NCBI GenBank assembly: GCA_963847595.1
Contig: CAWKAJ010000002.1
Location: 558,001 to 622,000 of the forward strand
Length of the DNA: 64,000 bases
Source of the DNA: JACWAE01 sp963847595
GTDB lineage: Bacteria; Chloroflexota; Dehalococcoidia; SZUA-161
Direction of reading: 5' to 3'
Position numbers and translations under genes: made by a program. Under the pieces are notes generated by a model, which searched no databases, had not been told where the DNA came from, and saw nothing but the letters and a program-made list of their open reading frames with translations. This document shows positions 32,612 to 41,260 of the stretch, one piece after another. Every line of letters begins with the position of its first letter. Position 1 is the stretch's first letter.

Positions 32612-32667
32612 TAGGCCATACGGCAAGCGGTTGCCGCTCACCGCTTGCCCACCAGCAGGAGATAACA

Positions 32668-33123
32668 ATGGTGAAGAAGATACTGATAAAAGAGGATGTC
32701 TGCATCGGCTGTGGTCTTTGCCGGGTCTATTGTCAGACAGAGCACTCCCGTTCCAAAGATATAATCAAGGCATTTAAGAAAGAGGCACCCCATCCCCTGC
32801 CCCGCATCCGTGTGGAGAGAAACGGGGAGGTCTGCTTCTCAGTACAATGCCGGCATTGCGCCGAGCCCTGGTGTGTCTATTCTTGTCTGACCGGTGCCAT
32901 GCATAAGGATCCGGCAAGCGGCGTAGTAACCGTCGACACTGAGAAATGTGCCGGTTGCTGGACTTGCATAGTAGCCTGTCCCTGCGGAGCTCTGGTCAAG
33001 GATACAAACAACAAGGTCATCGCAAAATGTGACCTCTGCGCCGGTCAAGATATACCGGTCTGCGTTGCTAATTGTCCCAATGAGGCGCTGGTGCTGAGTG
33101 TGGATGGGGGTGAAGCCAAGTGA
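32668..33123 (+). CDS. four-cluster [4Fe-4S] ferredoxin-type protein
   Basis: This protein of about 151 residues (ATG 32668 after AGGAGATAACA) carries sixteen cysteines in four groups: CIGCGLCRVYC, CRHCAEPWCVYSC, CAGCWTCIVAC and CDLCAGQDIPVCVANC. That is the HycB/CooF/DmsB-type arrangement that forms four [4Fe-4S] clusters and relays electrons between larger enzymes. As the first gene of the glutamate synthase operon it probably feeds electrons between the FAD oxidoreductase and the GltB2 core. The stop overlaps the hisH start by 4 bases (GTGA). Confidence 0.88.
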   Translation: MVKKILIKEDVCIGCGLCRVYCQTEHSRSKDIIKAFKKEAPHPLPRIRVERNGEVCFSVQCRHCAEPWCVYSCLTGAMHKDPASGVVTVDTEKCAGCWTCIVACPCGALVKDTNNKVIAKCDLCAGQDIPVCVANCPNEALVLSVDGGEAK

Positions 33124-33734
33124 TCGCCGTGATCGACTATGGGGCAGGGAACCTGCGCAGTGTCACCAATGCCCTGGTTAAACTAGGTTATCAGCCAAAA
33201 GTGACCCGAGAGCCGAAAGATGTGCTCAGTGCTGACGCGGTGCTTTTCCCAGGCGTCGGTGCTGCCGCAGATGCTATGCAGAGCCTGAGAGATTCGGGCC
33301 TGGACAAAGTTATTCGAGAAGTGATACGCAAACACCAGCCACTTTTTGCCGTTTGCATAGGGATGCAAGTCCTGATGTCCTCAACCGAGGAGGGAGGGTG
33401 GCACGAGTGCCTCGGAGTAATACCCGGTGCAGTCAGAAGATTGCCCGCAGGGCTCAAAGTGCCGCACATGGGCTGGAATCAAGTAAAACAGAAGGTTCGG
33501 CATCCTATTTTCGAAGGTATTCCGGATGAATCAAATTTCTATTTCGTGCACAGCTATTACGCTGAACCGAAAGATGCGACGGTTATAGCCGGAACCACCG
33601 AATACGGGGTAACCATATGCAGCATGCTTATTAAGGATAACCTGGTGGCGACTCAATTTCATCCAGAGAAAAGCGGCACCATCGGCTTGAGGATGTACGA
33701 CAACTTCCTGAAGACGACCGGGGTCAAGGAGTAG
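33120..33734 (+). CDS. hisH: imidazole glycerol phosphate synthase glutaminase subunit HisH
   Basis: HisH releases ammonia from glutamine and passes it to HisF. The 204-residue class I amidotransferase has AVIDYGAGNLRSVTNAL at the N-terminus, the catalytic Cys in VCIGMQVLM, and the His/Glu pair in TQFHPEKSG; PHMGWNQV is the HisF-contact region. It starts with GTG inside the ferredoxin stop. Its partner hisF is 2.7 kb downstream in the same operon, and no other his gene is here. Confidence 0.92.
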   Translation: MIAVIDYGAGNLRSVTNALVKLGYQPKVTREPKDVLSADAVLFPGVGAAADAMQSLRDSGLDKVIREVIRKHQPLFAVCIGMQVLMSSTEEGGWHECLGVIPGAVRRLPAGLKVPHMGWNQVKQKVRHPIFEGIPDESNFYFVHSYYAEPKDATVIAGTTEYGVTICSMLIKDNLVATQFHPEKSGTIGLRMYDNFLKTTGVKE

Positions 33735-33739
33735 ATGCT

Positions 33740-35044
33740 GTGGCAAAGACAAGAGCGCTGACAACGAGATACCTCATTATAGGGAACTCCGCCGGAGGCA
33801 TAGGTGCTGCCGAGGCGATCCGAGATATAGACAGAGAAGGCCAAATCACTATAGTATCCGACGAGCCCTATCCCAGCTACTCCCGCCCGCTTATCTCGAA
33901 GTATTTGACCAGGGAACGTACCCTTGAGACCATGCTCTTTCGCCCGGCTGATTTCTACAGCCGGAACAATATCACGTCGATACTGGGGAAGAAAGTCAAG
34001 AGCCTCGGCCTCAGCGACCGCATCGCTGAGATTGAAAACGGGGAGCATATCTCCTGGGAAAAGCTGCTAATAGCCAGTGGAGGAGTACCCATAGTTCCTA
34101 AGATGGAAGGCGCCGGCAAAAGAGGCATCTTCACCTTTACCACCCTCGACGATGCCAAGGCTATTGATGAGTTTATCGAAAACGCTCATGCCGCAGTAGT
34201 CATCGGCGGTGGACTTATCGGCATAAGCGTAACCGAAGCCCTCAAAAAGCGCGGCGTGAAAGTCACTGTAGTAGAAATGAAGGATAGAATCCTGAATACT
34301 ATCCTCGATGAGCAAGCATCCTCGATCGCTGAGGAAGCCTTGAAAAAGGCGGGCATCAGGATCATCACCAGCCGCACTGTGGCCGAGATTACCGGTAAGG
34401 AGTTTGTGAGAGGAGTAGTTCTGGATAACGGAGAAGATATGTCCTGTAGCCTGGTGGTGGTCGCTATCGGGGTATCACCGCGCATCGAGTTAGCCCGAGG
34501 CACTGAGATAAAGGTAAACCGCGGCATATCGGTAGATAGGCACATGGCTACTAACTATCCCAACGTTTACTCCTGTGGAGACGCAACCGAGGCCTATGAT
34601 TTCGTCTACGGTTCAAATCGGCTAACTCCGATCTGGCCCAATGCCTACATCGGCGGCAGAGTTGCAGGCTACAACATGGCCGGAGTTAAAGCTGAATATC
34701 CTGGCGGCACAGCAATGAACTCGCTTAATTACTTCGGGTTAGATATCGCTTCAGCAGGTATAGCAATCCCGCCGGAGGGCGACGGCTATGAGTGTATCAG
34801 CAAACAAAAGGATACTATCTATCAGAGGGTAGTCCTGAAGGATGACCAGATAGTAGGAATGGTCTGCGTGGGCGACATCGAGAAGGCAGGCATACTCTTC
34901 GGTCTGATGAGAGACAGAGTCAAAGTAAGCAGTTTCAAGAAGATGCTTTTGAGCGATAACTTTGGGCTGGTATATTTGCCCAAGGAGTTGTGGCAGAAGC
35001 GACTGGAGAAAGATGTCACTATTATAGGAGGTCTGAAAAGATGA
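33740..35044 (+). CDS. FAD/NAD(P)-dependent pyridine nucleotide-disulfide-type oxidoreductase
   Basis: The 434-residue protein has the FAD loop IIGNSAGGIGAAEAIRD, a second dinucleotide site VVIGGGLIGISVTEALKKRG around residue 150, and the C-terminal FAD signature YSCGDATEAYD. It belongs with NADH oxidase / rubredoxin reductase / nitrite reductase small flavoproteins; there is no redox-active CxxxxC. It likely brings NAD(P)H electrons to the glutamate synthase through the ferredoxin, in place of GltD. The start is GTG, and the stop overlaps the next gene by 4 bases. Confidence 0.85.
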   Translation: MAKTRALTTRYLIIGNSAGGIGAAEAIRDIDREGQITIVSDEPYPSYSRPLISKYLTRERTLETMLFRPADFYSRNNITSILGKKVKSLGLSDRIAEIENGEHISWEKLLIASGGVPIVPKMEGAGKRGIFTFTTLDDAKAIDEFIENAHAAVVIGGGLIGISVTEALKKRGVKVTVVEMKDRILNTILDEQASSIAEEALKKAGIRIITSRTVAEITGKEFVRGVVLDNGEDMSCSLVVVAIGVSPRIELARGTEIKVNRGISVDRHMATNYPNVYSCGDATEAYDFVYGSNRLTPIWPNAYIGGRVAGYNMAGVKAEYPGGTAMNSLNYFGLDIASAGIAIPPEGDGYECISKQKDTIYQRVVLKDDQIVGMVCVGDIEKAGILFGLMRDRVKVSSFKKMLLSDNFGLVYLPKELWQKRLEKDVTIIGGLKR

Positions 35045-36195
35045 GAGACCTGGCTAAGATAAGCAATTTCCATTCCGACGATAAGGTGATAGACGCCTGC
35101 TCTATCTTTGGGATGATGGATACCACAGGAAAACTCTTCTCGGGCAAAGGTGTGATCAAAGCCATAACCAACATGCATTTCCGCGGCAATGGGCTGGGCG
35201 GTGGGTTCGCCATCTACGGACTATATCCGGAATACCCTGATTACTACGCCTTTCACATAATGTACCTGAGCCCCGAAGGTAAGGCCAACGTGGAGGCTTT
35301 CCTTAAGCAGCGATTCTGTATCGTAACTGACGAGGAAGTACCCACACAGCCTACTCCGGCCATAGTGAACCCGCCGCTCGTATGGCGCTACTTCCTCAAA
35401 GTAGAGCCGCAGGACGGCCGAGAACAGTCGGATGACGACTATGTTGTAGAGATGGTGATGAAGATCAACCTCGGAATTAAGGATGCCTTCGTTTTCTCCA
35501 GCGGCAAGAATATGGCGGTGTTCAAAGGGGTAGGTTACCCCGAGGAGATAGCGGAGTATTTCTGCCTGGAGCAATACAAGGGCTACTTGTGGACAGCGCA
35601 CGGCAGATTTCCGACCAATACACCGGGCTGGTGGGGAGGCGCACATCCTTTCAACATTCTGGACTGGACAGTGGTTCACAACGGTGAGATCTCATCCTAC
35701 GGGATAAACAGGCGCTATCTTGAGGGCTTCGGTTACCATTGCACCCTGCAGACCGATACCGAGGTGATAGCCTACGCCGTAGACCTTTTGGTGCGAAGGC
35801 ACGGCCTCCCCATAGAGATAGTGGCCAAGATATTGGCGCCTCCTTTCTGGAGCGACATAGAGCGTATGCCAGAAGGGCAACAAAAATTGTTCCGCACGCT
35901 GCGTCAGGTGTATGGAAGCCTGCTCATGAACGGCCCTTTTACCATAATAATAGCTCATCAGGGTGAAATGATCGGGCTCACCGACAGGATAAGGCTGCGT
36001 CCGCTCACGGTCGGGGTGAAAGACCAGGTCCTATACCTTTCCTCGGAGGAATCTGCTATTCGCCTGATCTGCCAGGACCTTGACCGTGCCTGGATTCCCA
36101 TGGGCGGCGAGCCCATTATAGGCAGGCTGAAGCCGGAAGGTGCTTTGTTAAGCACAAAGGCAGAGGCGCTGGGTAAAAAAAGCCGGGTCAGGTAG
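35041..36195 (+). CDS. glutamate synthase glutaminase domain protein (GltB1, GATase II)
   Basis: This protein of 384 residues (ATG 35041, AGGAGG upstream) is a stand-alone class II amidotransferase. The N-terminal nucleophile is expected to be the Cys in DACSIFGMMDTTG after removal of about 19 residues. Other landmarks are LWTAHGRFPTNTPGWWGGAHPFN and TVVHNGEISSYGINRRYLE. In archaeal-type glutamate synthases this domain is a separate gene (GltB1) that makes ammonia for the FMN domain. It is coupled to the FAD gene by a 4-base overlap. Confidence 0.88.
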   Translation: MRDLAKISNFHSDDKVIDACSIFGMMDTTGKLFSGKGVIKAITNMHFRGNGLGGGFAIYGLYPEYPDYYAFHIMYLSPEGKANVEAFLKQRFCIVTDEEVPTQPTPAIVNPPLVWRYFLKVEPQDGREQSDDDYVVEMVMKINLGIKDAFVFSSGKNMAVFKGVGYPEEIAEYFCLEQYKGYLWTAHGRFPTNTPGWWGGAHPFNILDWTVVHNGEISSYGINRRYLEGFGYHCTLQTDTEVIAYAVDLLVRRHGLPIEIVAKILAPPFWSDIERMPEGQQKLFRTLRQVYGSLLMNGPFTIIIAHQGEMIGLTDRIRLRPLTVGVKDQVLYLSSEESAIRLICQDLDRAWIPMGGEPIIGRLKPEGALLSTKAEALGKKSRVR

Positions 36196-36210
36196 GGAGG
36201 TGGATTACAA

Positions 36211-36411
36211 ATGGAGACGTTAAGGGGGGTCTGCCCTAAGTGCGGCAATCCGGTGGTTTTGACAGAATACGGCCGGTACTTGAGCAAAGAATTGAAAAAA
36301 TTTGAGCACATTTACGAGGGTTGGTGCCCGAACTGCGTTGAGCGCGTGGTCGAGCATGGTGTGCCTAAGAGTTCTGAGGGATATAAGGCAAAGTCGAAGA
36401 TTGCTAAATAG
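36211..36411 (+). CDS. small zinc-ribbon protein in the glutamate synthase operon
   Basis: The 66-residue product has two cysteine pairs, VCPKCGNPVVL and GWCPNCVERVV, 30 residues apart, with a Lys-rich tail. It fits a zinc ribbon. AGGGAGG sits before the ATG. It lies between gltB1 and hisF with only 11-15 bases on each side, so it belongs to the operon. I do not recognise it as a known subunit. It may be a structural clip between the amidotransferase and synthase parts, or a regulator. Confidence 0.7.
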   Translation: METLRGVCPKCGNPVVLTEYGRYLSKELKKFEHIYEGWCPNCVERVVEHGVPKSSEGYKAKSKIAK

Positions 36412-36422
36412 TACTCGAGCCT

Positions 36423-37190
36423 ATGTTAACTAAGAGGATAATCCCGTGTCTGGATGTAACAGGTGGCCGCGTGGTTAAGGGCACGAGCTTTAAGGAACTT
36501 CGCGATGCCGGTGACCCTGTGGCGATGGCTGCTTTTTACTACCAGCAGGACGCTGATGAGCTGGTTTTCCTGGATATAGGTGCCACACCGGAAGGGCGCA
36601 AAACCATGGTGGAAGTGATTGAGAAAGTGGCGGAACAGGTTTTCATCCCACTCACCGTGGGTGGGGGACTGCGCAGCACGCGCGACATGCGACTCATGTT
36701 GGAATCAGGAGCCGATAAGACGGCAATCAACACCGCGGCTGTATTCAACCCAGAGCTTATCAGTGAAGGTGCGCAGAGGTTCGGCTCTCAGTGCATAGTT
36801 GTAGCTATCGATGCCAAGAGGGTAAAGGACAATGAAGCGCCCAGATGGGAGGTCTGCACTCACGGAGGAAGAAAGCCAACTGGAATAGATGCCTTAGAGT
36901 GGGCCAAGAAGGCTGTCGCTCTCGGCGCCGGAGAGGTGCTCCTTACCAGTTGGGATGCCGACGGTCACCGGGCAGGGTACGACTTGGAGCTGACTAAAGC
37001 CATAAGCGAGGCGGTGAGTGTACCGGTGATAGCGAGCGGAGGCGCGGGCAATCTCGAGCATCTCTATCAGGCGCTTATGGCTGGCAAGGCTGATGCCGTT
37101 CTTGCCGCCAGCATATTTCACTACCGAACCTATTCGATTCGCGAGGCAAAGGACTATCTGGCTGAAAGAGGGATTCCGGTCAGGAGATAG
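36423..37190 (+). CDS. hisF: imidazole glycerol phosphate synthase cyclase subunit HisF
   Basis: HisF is the TIM-barrel half that turns PRFAR and ammonia into imidazole glycerol phosphate and AICAR. The 255 residues start LTKRIIPCLDVTGGRVVKGTSF with the catalytic Asp in IPCLD and show the second catalytic Asp in LLTSWDADGHRAGYD and phosphate loops at VGGGLRS and ASGGAGN. The full-length enzyme is intact. It is separated from hisH by the FAD, GltB1 and zinc-ribbon genes. Confidence 0.96.
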   Translation: MLTKRIIPCLDVTGGRVVKGTSFKELRDAGDPVAMAAFYYQQDADELVFLDIGATPEGRKTMVEVIEKVAEQVFIPLTVGGGLRSTRDMRLMLESGADKTAINTAAVFNPELISEGAQRFGSQCIVVAIDAKRVKDNEAPRWEVCTHGGRKPTGIDALEWAKKAVALGAGEVLLTSWDADGHRAGYDLELTKAISEAVSVPVIASGGAGNLEHLYQALMAGKADAVLAASIFHYRTYSIREAKDYLAERGIPVRR

Positions 37191-37202
37191 CAGGGGGATA
37201 AG

Positions 37203-38708
37203 TTGAAGACATATTTGCCACCAAGATTCATCGTTGAGCGAGATCCTGAGCGCTGCATACAGTGTCAGGTGTGCGTCAACCAGTGCTCCTTCGACACCCA
37301 CTATTACGATGGCGAGGATGACATAGTAAGGAGCCGCGAAGGAACATGCGTTGGCTGCCATCGCTGCGTCATGTTCTGCCCCACAGGCGCGCTAAATGTG
37401 AGGAGGAATCCTCTGGATTACAGAGACAATCTCAACTGGCGTCCTGAAGCAATCGAGGACATCATCAAGCAGGCTGAGACCGGAGGCGTCCTTCTTACAG
37501 GTATGGGCAACGACAAAGGATACCGCGTCTACTGGGATCATTTAGTACTCAACGCCAGCCAGGTGACGAATCCCTCCATCGACCCGTTGCGTGAGCCTAT
37601 GGAACTCGCCACTTACCTGGGTAGCAAGCCCGATAGAGTGGAGATAGACCCGAAAACGCTGAGCCTGAAGACTGAACTTGCTCCTCAGGTCAAGATTGAG
37701 GTGCCTGTAATGTTCGCTGCCATGTCATATGGGGCAGTGAGTATAAATGTACATGAGTCTCTGGCACGGGCAGCCACTGAGGCAGGCACTTTATGGAACA
37801 CGGGAGAAGGCGGGCTTCATCCGAAGCTGTATAAATATGGAGCCAACACAATAGTCCAGGTAGCATCAGGCAGGTTCGGCGTCCATCAGGAGTACCTCGA
37901 TACTGCAGCGGTAGTTGAGATAAAGATCGGCCAGGGAGCCAAGCCCGGCATAGGTGGACACCTGCCCGGGGAGAAGGTCAGCGCTGAGGTATCCATGACC
38001 AGGATGATCCCCAAGGGCACGGATGCCCTTTCGCCGTTTCCTCATCATGACATCTACTCCATCGAGGATTTGGCTCAGCTTGTTCACGCCCTGAAAGAGG
38101 CTACCAACTATGCGAAGCCGATAGCAGTCAAGATAGCCGCAGTTCACAATTCAGCAGCCATCGCCAGCGGCATGGTGCGAGCTGGGGCAGATATCATAGT
38201 CCTTGATGGATTACGGGGGTCTACAGGCGCTGCACCCAAGGTCACCCGAGACCATGTAGGCATACCTATCGAGTTGGCTCTTGCCTCAGTAGATAGCAGG
38301 CTAAGACAAGAGGGCATTCGCAACCGTGCCTCCGTTGTGGTCTCTGGTGGTATAAGGTGCAGTGGAGATGTAGCCAAAGCAATCGCCCTGGGTGCTGATG
38401 CAGTCTACATCGGCACTGCAGCACTTGTTGCCCTGGGCTGTACCATTTGTCAGCAGTGTCATACCGGGAAGTGCGCCTGGGGTATCTGCACCACCGACCT
38501 TGCTCTGACCAAGAGGGTGAATCCTGAGATCGGGGCAAGACGGCTGGCTAACCTGCTCCGGGGCTGGAGCCTGGAACTGAAGGATATTTTGGGTGGCCTG
38601 GGAGTCAATGCCCTGGAGAGCCTGAGGGGCAACCGTCTGCACCTGAGAGGCATCGACCTCACCGATACCGAACTCGAAATCCTGGGAGTAAGAATGGCAG
38701 GTAACTAA
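37203..38708 (+). CDS. glutamate synthase FMN-binding core with N-terminal ferredoxin domain (GltB2)
   Basis: This 501-residue protein is the archaeal-type glutamate synthase central domain. Residues about 1-75 carry two [4Fe-4S] motifs (CIQCQVCVNQC and CVGCHRCVMFC). The rest is the FMN TIM barrel with TGEGGLHPKLYKYG, VKIAAVHNSAAIASGMV, DGLRGSTGAAPK and a Cys-rich stretch ALGCTICQQCHTGKCAWGI that would hold the [3Fe-4S] cluster. It condenses ammonia and 2-oxoglutarate. The leader TTG at 37203 is preceded by AGCAGGGGGA. GltB3 follows at once. Confidence 0.92.
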   Translation: MKTYLPPRFIVERDPERCIQCQVCVNQCSFDTHYYDGEDDIVRSREGTCVGCHRCVMFCPTGALNVRRNPLDYRDNLNWRPEAIEDIIKQAETGGVLLTGMGNDKGYRVYWDHLVLNASQVTNPSIDPLREPMELATYLGSKPDRVEIDPKTLSLKTELAPQVKIEVPVMFAAMSYGAVSINVHESLARAATEAGTLWNTGEGGLHPKLYKYGANTIVQVASGRFGVHQEYLDTAAVVEIKIGQGAKPGIGGHLPGEKVSAEVSMTRMIPKGTDALSPFPHHDIYSIEDLAQLVHALKEATNYAKPIAVKIAAVHNSAAIASGMVRAGADIIVLDGLRGSTGAAPKVTRDHVGIPIELALASVDSRLRQEGIRNRASVVVSGGIRCSGDVAKAIALGADAVYIGTAALVALGCTICQQCHTGKCAWGICTTDLALTKRVNPEIGARRLANLLRGWSLELKDILGGLGVNALESLRGNRLHLRGIDLTDTELEILGVRMAGN

Positions 38709-38709
38709 A

Positions 38710-39483
38710 ATGACAGAGAAAGTTCACAACGAGAAAACTAACTCCATAGTGAAGATTGACGCCTACGGACTTTCCCATCGGGAACTGAACGCCAAGCTGA
38801 GGGAAGTAGTCTCGAATGGGACCCAGAAGATTGAGCTTCGGAATGTTTACGGCCAGAGATATATCGGCACGGACTTGAACAAAGCGGTTGAGATTGAGAT
38901 ATTCGGCGTGCCGGGGAACGACTTAGGCGCGTTCATGGACGGACCGAGGATTATTGTCCGCGGCAACGCCCAGGATGGTTGCGGCAACACCATGAACAAT
39001 GGCGAGATAATCGTTCATGGCCACGCCGGCGATATCATAGGTCTATCAGCCAGAGGGGGCAATATTTTTGTCCGCGAGGACGTAGGCTACAGGGCCGGCA
39101 TACACATGAAGGAATACCAGGACAAGAAGCCGGTGTTGGTCATTGGCGGCACAGCCCAGGACTTCTTCGGAGAGTATATGGCTGGCGGGATACTGATACT
39201 CCTGGGACTCAACCTGAAAGAAGGCGAATATCATAAAGCTAGATTCATCGGCACCGGAATGCACGGCGGCGTTATCTATATGAGGGGCAGCGTGGAAAGC
39301 TATCAACTGGGCAAAGAGGTAGGAATTGCCGAACTGGAAGAGAAGGACTACCAGACTCTTAAGGAACTTGTGGGGGAGTTTGCCACCTATTTCGGCTATA
39401 ACGCCGAGGAAATACTGAAGCAAAAGTTTAGCAAGCTATATCCAAAGTGGCTCAGACCCTACGGAAGGCACTACGCCTATTGA
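38710..39483 (+). CDS. glutamate synthase GXGXG domain protein (GltB3)
   Basis: The 257-residue protein is the beta-helical GXGXG domain, separate here as in archaea. Recurring glycine steps are visible: RNAQDGCGNTMNNGEIIVHG, GDIIGLSARGGNIFVRE, GGTAQDFFGEYMAGGILI and GTGMHGGVIYMRG. It has a structural role holding GltB1 and GltB2 together. It is the last enzyme gene before nrpR-1. Confidence 0.92.
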   Translation: MTEKVHNEKTNSIVKIDAYGLSHRELNAKLREVVSNGTQKIELRNVYGQRYIGTDLNKAVEIEIFGVPGNDLGAFMDGPRIIVRGNAQDGCGNTMNNGEIIVHGHAGDIIGLSARGGNIFVREDVGYRAGIHMKEYQDKKPVLVIGGTAQDFFGEYMAGGILILLGLNLKEGEYHKARFIGTGMHGGVIYMRGSVESYQLGKEVGIAELEEKDYQTLKELVGEFATYFGYNAEEILKQKFSKLYPKWLRPYGRHYAY

Positions 39484-39496
39484 GCGGGGGTGAGAT

Positions 39497-40498
39497 ATGA
39501 TAGGGCAAGAGACTCCAGAAATAGAGAGAAAAGTAGTAGCCATCCTGAAAGTCCTTAGCGATTCCCAGGAGCCTCTGGGCGGCAGGGTTATTGCCCGTCG
39601 TCTCAGCGACTTCGGCATAGAGTTGGGCGAAAGGGCTGTGAGGTATCACCTCAAGCTGATGGATGAACGGGGCCTTACCCGCCCTGTGGGAGCGAGGGAC
39701 GGCAGATATATTACGAAGCAGGGGATCGAAGAGCTAGGCGGCGCCCTTGTTCGCGATAGAGTGGGGGCCATAACTGCCAGAATCGAACTACTGGCCTATC
39801 GCACGTCACTGGATTTGGATAAACGCACCGGCGACCTGCCTATCAACACATCGTTGTTCTCCAGAGAGAAATTTAAGGCGGCTCTTGAAATAATGAAAGG
39901 GCCATTCAAAGCCAGGCTCTGTGTCAGCGAGCTTGTTGCTATAGCCTCCGAAGGAGAGATGCTAGGCGAGGTAACAGTGCCACCAGGCATGGTAGGACTA
40001 GCCACTGTGTCAAACGTAGCAATAAACGGGGTTTTACTGAAAGCTGGAATTCCACTTGATTCCAGGTTCGGCGGAGTGCTCCAGTTTCGGAACAACAGCC
40101 CGCTTCGCTTCATCGAGCTGATAGAATGCTCCGGTTGCTCACTTTCACCCGCGGAGATATTCGTCGCCAGCAAGATGACCAGGGTGAGCGAAGTAGCACG
40201 CTCGGGAGATGGCAAGATATTGGCTCATTTCCGTGAACTCCCATCGCCATGCAAGCCGATGGTCGAAACAATATTGAGAAAATCAAGAGAGGCGGGCATA
40301 GACGGCATTGTAATGATGGGGAAGCCTAATGAGACCGTATGTGAGATACCGGTTGGGTTCAACAAGATCGGCATCGTTCTTCAGAGCGGGCTCAACCCGG
40401 TGGCAGCGGCGGTGGAAGCAGGTATAGAAGTGACAAATCGCGCTATGAGCGGGGTAATTGACTACAGCAAGTTGATAAAATTTGAGAGCTTATTATAG
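39497..40498 (+). CDS. NrpR-family nitrogen regulator, copy 1
   Basis: The 333 residues match NrpR (DUF128): an N-terminal winged helix (about residues 10-75, LGGRVIARRLSDFGIELGERAVRYHLK) and one NrpR domain with SRFGGVLQFRN, SEVARSGDGKILAHFREL and the conserved SGLNPVAAAVEAGI. In methanogens NrpR represses nitrogen genes and releases DNA on binding 2-oxoglutarate. It is rare in bacteria. It is the ninth gene of the operon, between the glutamate synthase and ammonium genes. Confidence 0.9.
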   Translation: MIGQETPEIERKVVAILKVLSDSQEPLGGRVIARRLSDFGIELGERAVRYHLKLMDERGLTRPVGARDGRYITKQGIEELGGALVRDRVGAITARIELLAYRTSLDLDKRTGDLPINTSLFSREKFKAALEIMKGPFKARLCVSELVAIASEGEMLGEVTVPPGMVGLATVSNVAINGVLLKAGIPLDSRFGGVLQFRNNSPLRFIELIECSGCSLSPAEIFVASKMTRVSEVARSGDGKILAHFRELPSPCKPMVETILRKSREAGIDGIVMMGKPNETVCEIPVGFNKIGIVLQSGLNPVAAAVEAGIEVTNRAMSGVIDYSKLIKFESLL

Positions 40499-40524
40499 AC
40501 AATAACTGCGGAGGCTGGTCATCG

Positions 40525-41199
40525 TTGCTCAGAGCATCCATAATAACCAGCGGAAAAGGCCAGATAGCAAGACTCGGCACCGAGCTTACTAGCAAGGGCT
40601 TGCTTTGTTCGATTGACACCGACGGTAAGGAAACAGCCCATAAGGTCGCCGAGCGAGCTCTGGACCTGGTGTTCGTAGCTATAGATGGTGAGCCCGACAA
40701 CCCTGAGATAATGAACCTGGCCAACAGTATCAAACAGGAAGGCCATCTGCCCGTAATCGCTCTTCTCTCCAAAAAGGCCCTTCATAGACTTGATTCCGGC
40801 CTGATTGTCGATGATTTTGTGGTCGAACCCTGGGATGCAAACGAAATAGCAATAAGAGCCAAACGAGTATTGGGGAATACAGGGGAGGCCGCTAATCAGG
40901 AGCTGATCCAGTGCGGGGACTTGACCATAGACCTGGCAAGGTATGAAGTTTATGTCAACGACAGACCTATAGAACTGACCTTCAAGGAATACGAGCTGCT
41001 CAGATTCCTGGCGAGGAACAAGGGACGAGTCTTCACCCGCGAGGCACTGCTCAACGAAGTCTGGGGCTACGAATACTACGGCGGCGACAGGACAGTTGAT
41101 GTCCATATCACCAGACTCAGGAGCAAGCTCGAGGACTACACCCACACCTTCATCGAAACCGTGAGAAACATCGGCTACAGATTCAAGGAAAGCGCGTAG
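40525..41199 (+). CDS. GlnR-like orphan OmpR-family regulator
   Basis: The 224-residue protein has a winged-helix domain (about 130-224) with ELTFKEYELLRFLARNKGRV, TREALLNEVWGYEYYGGDRT and VDVHITRLRSKL, very like actinobacterial GlnR. The N-terminal receiver is degenerate: the acidic pair is absent (RASIITSGKG), the phospho-Asp position reads LVFVAIDGE with Ala, and the conserved Lys is lost (VVEPWDA). GlnR is likewise a non-phosphorylated receiver that activates glnA and amtB. The start is TTG. It sits directly before amtB, whose promoter carries a GlnR-type box. Confidence 0.82.
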   Translation: MLRASIITSGKGQIARLGTELTSKGLLCSIDTDGKETAHKVAERALDLVFVAIDGEPDNPEIMNLANSIKQEGHLPVIALLSKKALHRLDSGLIVDDFVVEPWDANEIAIRAKRVLGNTGEAANQELIQCGDLTIDLARYEVYVNDRPIELTFKEYELLRFLARNKGRVFTREALLNEVWGYEYYGGDRTVDVHITRLRSKLEDYTHTFIETVRNIGYRFKESA

Positions 41200-41221
41200 C
41201 TGACCTCCCATGTACCCCTTC

Positions 41222-41260
41222 TGTAACACAGATTTAACCTCTCTGTAATCTGTTTGAAAC
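41222..41260 (+). promoter_or_regulatory. GlnR-type box upstream of amtB
   Basis: Four units start at 41222, 41233, 41244 and 41255, each exactly 11 bases apart: TGTAAC, TTTAAC, TGTAAT and TGAAAC. The actinobacterial GlnR box is GTnAC-N6-GAAAC repeated at this spacing, so the match is close. A TATATT (41274-41279) follows 14 bases after the last unit; activator-dependent promoters often lack a good -35. Confidence 0.75.
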
